Origin: JACKJP01 sp050186955
GTDB taxonomy: Bacteria; Pseudomonadota; Alphaproteobacteria; Rhizobiales; Tepidamorphaceae
Direction of reading: 5' to 3'
Assembly: GCA_050186955.1 (NCBI GenBank)
Contig: JBFWXZ010000126.1
Location: 1 to 9,802, forward strand
Length of the DNA stretch: 9,802 nt
Under the pieces are notes generated by a model. That model made no database searches. It was not told the DNA's origin and was given only the letters and a program-made list of their open reading frames with translations. This document shows, one piece after another, positions 5,357 through 9,802 of this stretch. A program made the translations under genes and the position numbers. Each line of letters starts with the position of its first letter. Position 1 is the stretch's first letter.

Positions 5357-8286
5357 GCGCGCCGTCGCGGCGTCTGCCCTCGGGCGGTCTGATCGACCGC
5401 GGCATCCGTCTGTCCTTCACCTTCGACGGCGCGGCGCTGAGCGGCCATCCCGGCGACACGCTGGCCTCGGCGCTGCTCGCCGGCGGCGTCCGCCTCGTCG
5501 GCCGTTCCTTCAAGTATCACCGCCCGCGCGGCATCATGACGGCGGGCTCGGAGGAACCCAACGCGCTGGTCGAGATCGGCGCCGGGGCACGCCGCGAGCC
5601 CAACACGCGCGCCACCGCGACCGAGCTCTATGACGGTCTGGTCGCGGCGAGCCAGAACCGCTGGCCGTCGCTGCGCCACGATTTCGGCGCCGTCAACTCG
5701 CTGCTCTCGCGCTTCCTCTCCGCCGGCTTCTACTACAAGACCTTCATGTGGCCGCCGGCGCTGTGGGAGAAGCTCTACGAGCCGCTGATCCGCCGCGCCG
5801 CCGGCCTCGGGCGGGCCTCGGGAGCGGCCGATCCGGACATCTACGAGAAGGCCTGGGCGCATTGCGACGTGCTGGTGATCGGCGGCGGCCCGGCCGGCCT
5901 CGCGGCGGCGCTGGCGGCGGGCCGCGCCGGCGCCCGCGTCATCCTCTGCGACGAGGATTTCCGCCTCGGCGGCCGGCTGCTTTCGGACGGCGGGACGATC
6001 AACAACCGCAGCGCGCCGGAATGGCTGAACGCGGCGCTCGCCGAGCTTTCCGGCATGGCCAACGTCACGGTGATGCCGCGCACCGCCGTCACCGGCGTCT
6101 TCGACCACGGCACCTATGCGGCGCTGGAGCGCGTCGCCGACCACATGCCCGAGCCGCCGCCGCACCTGCCGCGGCAGCGCCTGTGGCGCATCGTCGCCCG
6201 CCGCGCGGTGCTCTGCGCCGGCGCCATCGAGCGGCCTATCGTGTTTCCCGGCAACGACCGCCCCGGCGTCATGATGGCCTCGGCGGCGCGCAGCTATATC
6301 AACCGCTACGGCGTGCGCCCCGCCGCGCGCGCGGTGCTCTTCGTCAATGGCGACGACGGGCTGTCGACCCTCGGCGCGCTCGAGAAGGCCGGCGTCGAGG
6401 TCGCGGCCGTCGCCGACACCCGCACCGGCGCCCGCATCGTCTCCGCCGAGGGCGGCGCCGGGGGCTTGCGGGCGGTGCGGCTGGAGGAGGGCGGCGCGGT
6501 CCGCAACGTGCCCTGCGACGGCCTCTTCGTCTCCGGCGGCTGGAACCCGGTGGTGCACCTGACCTGCCATCTCGGCGGCCGCCCGGCGTGGAGGGAGGAC
6601 ATCGCCGCCTTCGTGCCGGGCACGCCGCCGCCGGGGCTTTCGGTCGCCGGCGCCGCCAATGGCGACCTGACGCTCGGCGCCTGCCTCTCCGGCGGCTTCC
6701 TCGAGGGCGTCGCCGCCGCCGGCGCCGCCGGCCACGGCAGGAGCGCCGGCGAGCCGCCCGCCGCCGCCAACGAGCCCGCCGCCCTCTCGGCCTTCTGGCA
6801 CGTCGATGCGAAAGGCATGAAGCGGGGCAAGGCCTTCGTCGACATGCAGCACGACGTCACCGCCGACGACATCGCGCTCGCCCATCGCGAGGGCTTCGTC
6901 TCGGTCGAGCACCTCAAGCGCTACACCACGCTGGGCATGGCGACCGACCAGGGCAAGACGGCGAATGTCAACGGTCTCGCCATCATGGCCTCGATCTCCG
7001 GCAGGACGATCCCCGAGACCGGCACCACGGTCTTCCGCCCGCCCTACGTGCCGGTCGCCATCGGCGCCTTCGCCGGGCGCAGCCGCGGCCGCGACTTCCG
7101 GCCGTATCGCCTGCCGCCGAGCCACGAATGGGCGAGCGGGCAGGGCGCGAGCTTCGTCGAGACCGGCCAGTGGCTGCGCGCCGAGTGGTATGCGCGGCCC
7201 GGCGAGCGCGACTGGCTGGAGACCGTCGACCGCGAGGTGCTCGCGGTGCGCGGCGGCGTCGGCTTCTGCGACGTCTCGACGCTCGGCAAGATCGAGATCC
7301 TCGGCCCCGACGCCGGCAGGCTGCTCGACCGGGTCTACTGCAACACCTTCTCGACCCTGCCGGTCGGCAGGGCGCGCTACGGGCTGATGCTGCGCGAGGA
7401 CGGCTTCGTCATGGACGACGGCACCACCTCGCGGCTCGCCGAGGACCGCTACTTCATGACCACGACGACCGCCAACGCGGCGCTCGTCTTCCAGCACCTG
7501 GAATATTGCCGGCAGGTGCTGTGGCCCTCGCTCGACGTCTCCATCGTCTCGGCCAGCGACCAGTGGGCGCAGTTCTCCGTCGCCGGGCCGAGATCGCGCG
7601 AGCTGCTGACCCGCATCCTCGACCCCGGCATCGACATCTCCAACGCCGCGCTGCCCTTCATGGGGGTGCGCGACGTCGCGGTCGGCGGCGGCATCCCGGG
7701 CCGCCTCTACCGCATCTCCTTCTCAGGCGAGCTCGCCTACGAGATCGCCGTGCCGTCACGCTACGGCGCGGCGCTCGCCGCCAACATGATGGCCGCCGGG
7801 CTCGATCTCGGCTGCACGCCCTACGGCGTCGAGGCGCTGTCGGTCATGCGCATCGAGAAGGGTCACGTCGCCGGCGCCGAGCTCAACGGCACGACGACCG
7901 CCGGCGATCTCGGCCTTCAGCGCATGATGTCGTCGAGGAAGGACTATGTCGGCCGCGTCATGGCGGCGCGCCCGGCGCTCACCGATCCGCGGCGCTGGAA
8001 CGTCGTCGGCGTGCGCCCGCTCGACGCCCGCTCGCGGCTGCGCGCCGGCGCCCACTTCATCCCCGAGGGCGAGCCGGAAAGCGTTGAGCACGACAAGGGC
8101 TACATGACCTCGGTGTGCCATTCGCCGGTCATCGGCTCGTGGATCGGCCTGGCGCTGATCGAGCGCGGCCGCGAGCGCATCGGCGAACGCATGCGCGCCG
8201 TCGATCCCGTCCGCGCCGGCAGCGTGCTTGTCGAGATCTGCGAGCCCTGCTTCTACGACCCGGAAGGAGGACGCCAGCGTGGCTGA
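5353..8286 (+). CDS. soxA: Sarcosine oxidase, alpha subunit
   Basis: This 977-residue subunit binds NAD and carries the tetrahydrofolate site that turns the released one-carbon unit into 5,10-methylene-THF. Domains in order: an N-terminal ferredoxin-like domain (~15-100) without cluster cysteines, with SFKYHRPRGIMTAG at 52-65; a Rossmann nucleotide-binding domain from ~170 (VLVIGGGPAGLAAAL, GGGPAG at 177-182), with GAIERP at 290-295, NDRPGVMMASAAR soon after, SGGWNP from 394 and VAGAANG at 431-437; a linker domain (~480-595); then a GcvT-like aminomethyltransferase domain (~600-860) and its C-terminal barrel (~870-970). The start is GTG 5353, inside the end of soxD (4-bp overlap), with a GAGGGG SD 6 bp upstream. 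It gives the canonical N-terminus ending in GGLIDRGIRLSFTFDG. The nucleotide-binding region after residue 355 appears about 20 residues shorter than I recall for relatives. The end overlaps soxG by 8 bp. Confidence 0.96.
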   Translation: MSAPSRRLPSGGLIDRGIRLSFTFDGAALSGHPGDTLASALLAGGVRLVGRSFKYHRPRGIMTAGSEEPNALVEIGAGARREPNTRATATELYDGLVAASQNRWPSLRHDFGAVNSLLSRFLSAGFYYKTFMWPPALWEKLYEPLIRRAAGLGRASGAADPDIYEKAWAHCDVLVIGGGPAGLAAALAAGRAGARVILCDEDFRLGGRLLSDGGTINNRSAPEWLNAALAELSGMANVTVMPRTAVTGVFDHGTYAALERVADHMPEPPPHLPRQRLWRIVARRAVLCAGAIERPIVFPGNDRPGVMMASAARSYINRYGVRPAARAVLFVNGDDGLSTLGALEKAGVEVAAVADTRTGARIVSAEGGAGGLRAVRLEEGGAVRNVPCDGLFVSGGWNPVVHLTCHLGGRPAWREDIAAFVPGTPPPGLSVAGAANGDLTLGACLSGGFLEGVAAAGAAGHGRSAGEPPAAANEPAALSAFWHVDAKGMKRGKAFVDMQHDVTADDIALAHREGFVSVEHLKRYTTLGMATDQGKTANVNGLAIMASISGRTIPETGTTVFRPPYVPVAIGAFAGRSRGRDFRPYRLPPSHEWASGQGASFVETGQWLRAEWYARPGERDWLETVDREVLAVRGGVGFCDVSTLGKIEILGPDAGRLLDRVYCNTFSTLPVGRARYGLMLREDGFVMDDGTTSRLAEDRYFMTTTTANAALVFQHLEYCRQVLWPSLDVSIVSASDQWAQFSVAGPRSRELLTRILDPGIDISNAALPFMGVRDVAVGGGIPGRLYRISFSGELAYEIAVPSRYGAALAANMMAAGLDLGCTPYGVEALSVMRIEKGHVAGAELNGTTTAGDLGLQRMMSSRKDYVGRVMAARPALTDPRRWNVVGVRPLDARSRLRAGAHFIPEGEPESVEHDKGYMTSVCHSPVIGSWIGLALIERGRERIGERMRAVDPVRAGSVLVEICEPCFYDPEGGRQRG
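8262..8270 (+). promoter_or_regulatory. Strong ribosome binding site deciding the soxG GTG start
   Basis: GGAAGGAGG inside the soxA end is a near-perfect Shine-Dalgarno and lies 8 bp before GTG 8279. It settles soxG initiation at this GTG, not at alternatives further upstream. Confidence 0.75.
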
Positions 8287-8905
8287 TCCGCGCGTGTCCG
8301 ATCTGGTCTGGGCCGAGGCCTCGCCGCTCGCCGCGGCCCGCCGTCATGCCGATCCCGGCGCCCGCGTCTTCCTCGCGCCGGCCGGTGCGCCGGCGATCCT
8401 GCAGGTCGTCGCCCGCCGGCATCTGGTGCGCGAGGCGGCGGAGGCGCTGAGCGGCACGCTCGGCCTCCGGGTGCCGATGCGCCCGCAGATGGTCGCCGGC
8501 AGGCAGGCGAGCGTGCTGTGGAGCGGCCCCGGCCAGTGGCTGGTGCTGACGGCGCGCGAGGGCGCCGCCGCGCTCGCCCTGTCGCTGGAGCGGGCGCTGC
8601 CGGACAGGGGCGCGGTCACCGACCAGTCGCACGGGCGCATGCTGATCCGCCTGCACGGCCCCGACGCCCGCCGCGTCCTCGCCAAGCTCTCCTCCCTCGA
8701 CTATCACGACGCGGCCTTCCCGCCCTGGACGACGGCGCTGACCGCGATGGAGCACATGGCGGTGCAGATCTGGCGCGAGGCCGACGCCGACGAGGCGCCG
8801 GTCTATGTCATCGCCGTCTTTCCGAGCCTCGCCGCGAGCCTGTGGAACGCGCTCTGCGAGGCGGCGCTGGAATTCGGCCTGGAGGCGGCGCCTGCCGCCG
8901 ATTGA
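8279..8905 (+). CDS. soxG: Sarcosine oxidase, gamma subunit
   Basis: This is a 208-residue subunit of heterotetrameric sarcosine oxidase, structurally related to the GcvT/folate-binding fold. Family features visible are WSGPGQWLVL at 81-90, VTDQSHGRMLIRLHGPDARRVLAK at 113-136, the LDYHDAAFPP block at 140-149, TAMEHMAVQIWR at 155-166, and the closing SLAASLWNALCEAALEFG at 183-200. Its job is to complete the complex and its channel between the oxidase and THF sites (family knowledge). The start is GTG 8279, set by a strong SD; it overlaps soxA by 8 bp in another frame. The last codons (GCC GCC GAT TGA) lie inside the first unit of the 55-bp tandem repeat. ATG 8924 is in the same frame after the stop, so readthrough would extend the protein into the repeat. 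Confidence 0.93.
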   Translation: MADPRVSDLVWAEASPLAAARRHADPGARVFLAPAGAPAILQVVARRHLVREAAEALSGTLGLRVPMRPQMVAGRQASVLWSGPGQWLVLTAREGAAALALSLERALPDRGAVTDQSHGRMLIRLHGPDARRVLAKLSSLDYHDAAFPPWTTALTAMEHMAVQIWREADADEAPVYVIAVFPSLAASLWNALCEAALEFGLEAAPAAD

Positions 8906-8912
8906 CTAAAGG

Positions 8913-8954
8913 GGACGGCGCGTATGGCTGACCGCGAGGGCAGCGCGCGCCGCC
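8913..8954 (+). other. GC hairpin in first 55-bp repeat unit, enclosing an ATG
   Basis: GGACGGCGCG (8913-8922) can pair with CGCGCCGCC (8946-8954), with one bulged A, giving nine GC-rich pairs. Inside, GCTG and CAGC can pair again around ACCGCGAGGG. The ATG at 8924 sits in the internal loop just above the lower stem. No T-tract follows, so it is not a standard terminator. It could mask translation starts or protect the sox mRNA 3' end. High GC makes chance pairing easy. Confidence 0.4.
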
Positions 8955-8986
8955 GATTGACTAACAGGGACGGCGCGTATGGCTGA
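8924..8986 (+). CDS. Candidate 20-aa small ORF in the repeat (doubtful)
   Basis: ATG 8924 opens MADREGSARRRLTNRDGAYG and stops at TGA 8984-8986. A GGGGA purine run lies 8-12 bp upstream. The peptide is basic and hydrophilic with no recognisable family. Its end overlaps the start of the next small ORF in ATGGCTGA, a layout typical of translational coupling. It exists because of the tandem repeat and may be incidental; its coding status rests only on this start/SD layout. Confidence 0.15.
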   Translation: MADREGSARRRLTNRDGAYG

Positions 8987-9009
8987 CCGCGAGGGCAGCG
9001 CGCGCCGCC
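8968..9009 (+). other. GC hairpin in second 55-bp repeat unit, enclosing an ATG
   Basis: This is the same fold as the copy 55 bp upstream: arms 8968-8977 and 9001-9009, with ATG 8979 in the internal loop. The arms and the inner GCTG/CAGC pair are unchanged between copies; the two differing bases fall just outside the stem. Again there is no T-tract. Confidence 0.4.
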
Positions 9010-9065
9010 GATTGACTAAAGGGGACGGAGCCCCCGATCATCGCCGCCGGTTCCTTTTCGCCTGA
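8979..9065 (+). CDS. Candidate 28-aa small ORF ending at the dadA-like RBS (doubtful)
   Basis: ATG 8979 begins the same MADREGSARRRLT peptide but continues as KGDGAPDHRRRFLFA after the repeat ends, stopping at TGA 9063-9065. That stop overlaps the GAGGGG SD (9064-9069) of the dadA-like gene. Ribosomes finishing this frame would end 12 bp before the next start, as in a leader peptide. No homologous family is recognised, and the repeat origin makes chance likely. Confidence 0.18.
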   Translation: MADREGSARRRLTKGDGAPDHRRRFLFA

Positions 9066-9077
9066 GGGGTGTCGCCG

Positions 9078-9802
9078 ATGCGCGTCGTGGTTCTCGGAGG
9101 CGGCATCGTCGGCGTGACGACCGCCTATCAGCTCGCCCGCGACGGCCACGAGGTCGTGCTGCTGGAGAAGCGCGAGGCCGTCGCCGAGGAGACGAGCTGG
9201 GGCAATGCGGGGATGATCGCGCCCGGCCATTCCTTTGTCTGGTCCTCGCCGCGCGCCCCGATGATCCTGCTGAAATCGGTCTTCGACCCCGACCAGGCGC
9301 TGCGCTTCAAGCCGAGCCTCGATCCCAGGCTTTGGATGTGGTCGCTGCGCTTCCTCGCCCAGTGCACGGCGGCCAGGGCGCGGCGCAACACGCTGATCAA
9401 GCACCGCCTCTGCGTCTACTCGCAGCAGGTGTTCCGGGAGACGGCGGCGGAGACCGGCATCGCGTTCGACCGCGTCAGCCGCGGCATCCTCTATTTCTAC
9501 GCCACCGAGGAGGGGCTGGCGGGCGGCGTCGCGCGCATGAAGATCCTCCAGGACGACGGCCAGGAGATCGAGGTCGCCGACGCCCGGCGGGTCGTCGAGA
9601 TCGACCCCTCGCTGGCGAAGCGGCAATCCGAGATCGCCGGCGGCGTCTACTGCCCGAGCGACGAGACGGGCGACTGCAGCAAGTTCGCCAAGGGGCTGGC
9701 GGCCGAGGCCGGGCGGCTCGGCGCCGAGCTGCGCACCGGCGTCACGGTGAAGCGCATCGTCGCCGAGAAGGGCAGGGTGAGCGGCATCGAGACCGACAGG
9801 GG
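9078..9802 (+). CDS. DadA-like FAD-dependent D-amino-acid dehydrogenase (3' end outside window)
   Basis: 241 codons are present of an expected ~410-430. MRVVVLGGGIVGVTTAYQLA is the N-terminal FAD-binding motif (GGGIVG at 7-12), with Glu30 closing the fold. ETSWGNAGMIAPG at 38-50 and DETGDC at 195-200 are hallmarks of the DadA family, which deaminates D-amino acids oxidatively (D-alanine and others) and passes electrons to the respiratory chain, usually attached to the inner membrane. The start ATG 9078 has GAGGGG 8 bp upstream. It follows soxG by 172 bp in the same direction, across the 55-bp repeat, with no clear terminator, so co-transcription with sox is possible. Substrate cannot be set from the sequence: relatives act on D-amino acids, hydroxyproline epimers or N-methylated amino acids. 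The name dadA is therefore not assigned. Confidence 0.9.
   Translation, partial: MRVVVLGGGIVGVTTAYQLARDGHEVVLLEKREAVAEETSWGNAGMIAPGHSFVWSSPRAPMILLKSVFDPDQALRFKPSLDPRLWMWSLRFLAQCTAARARRNTLIKHRLCVYSQQVFRETAAETGIAFDRVSRGILYFYATEEGLAGGVARMKILQDDGQEIEVADARRVVEIDPSLAKRQSEIAGGVYCPSDETGDCSKFAKGLAAEAGRLGAELRTGVTVKRIVAEKGRVSGIETDR

Larger units (their letters stand above)
8894..9028 (+). repeat. 55-bp direct tandem repeat, 2.45 copies, from soxG tail toward the dadA-like gene
   Basis: Units lie at 8894-8948, 8949-9003 and partial 9004-9028. Unit 1 and unit 2 differ at only two bases (ACTAAAGGGG against ACTAACAGGG); the partial third unit matches unit 1. Each unit can be read as a 25-bp segment R (starts GCCGCCGATTGACTAA) followed by a 30-bp segment S (holds CGTATGGCTGACCGCGAG), giving R-S-R'-S-R. 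Both S copies are identical. The first R holds the last codons and stop of soxG. The period is 55, not a multiple of three, so each copy shifts reading frame. Near-identity suggests recent duplication or an actively maintained element. Confidence 0.93.

Noticed and set aside
5227..7497. Minus-strand open frame of 756 codons opposite soxA
   Set aside because: This antisense shadow of a conserved gene has biased composition (Ala, Gly, Arg, Asp, Glu, His) and no recognisable domains.
8894..9028. R-S-R-S-R layout resembling a minimal CRISPR array
   Set aside because: The two S segments are identical, R is shared with the soxG coding end, and no cas genes are visible. It is a plain tandem duplication.
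9021..9035. GGGG-ACGGAG-CCCC as a terminator between soxG and the dadA-like gene
   Set aside because: The stem has only four pairs and no T-run follows directly. The TTCCTTTT at ~9051-9058 is too far away and interrupted.

Overview
The window is very GC-rich DNA (roughly 70% G+C by eye), dense with genes. The gene content is typical of an alphaproteobacterium, probably of the Rhizobiales/Hyphomicrobiales type: a heterotetrameric sarcosine oxidase operon plus a CHASE2 cyclase with a FecR partner. I cannot name a genus. The composition keeps many non-coding frames open, so most long open frames here are shadows.

Left part (1-3524, minus strand): a three-gene unit with short gaps, transcribed right to left. 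It begins with a secreted TPR plus beta-barrel outer-membrane protein (start 3524). Next is a secreted FecR-domain protein (start 2213). Last is an inner-membrane CHASE2 receptor with three further membrane helices and the start of a class III nucleotide cyclase domain (start 1351, cut by the left edge). The order suggests an envelope-spanning signalling module (outer membrane, periplasm, inner membrane, cyclic nucleotide). This is the least described part of the window.

Middle (3525-3781): a divergent intergenic region that should hold promoters for both directions. It contains an AGGAG plus ATG pair that could give soxB a longer N-terminus.

Right part (3782-8905, plus strand): soxB-soxD-soxA-soxG, the complete heterotetrameric sarcosine oxidase. 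It demethylates sarcosine oxidatively to glycine and can pass the one-carbon unit to tetrahydrofolate. The genes are tightly coupled: a 12-bp gap, then 4-bp and 8-bp overlaps.

After soxG (8894-9028) lies a 55-bp tandem repeat (two full copies and a partial third) that starts inside the soxG tail. Each full unit carries a start codon, an SD-like purine run and a GC hairpin, giving two overlapping tiny open frames. A DadA-like D-amino-acid dehydrogenase starts at 9078 and runs off the right edge. It probably extends the amine and amino-acid oxidation operon.
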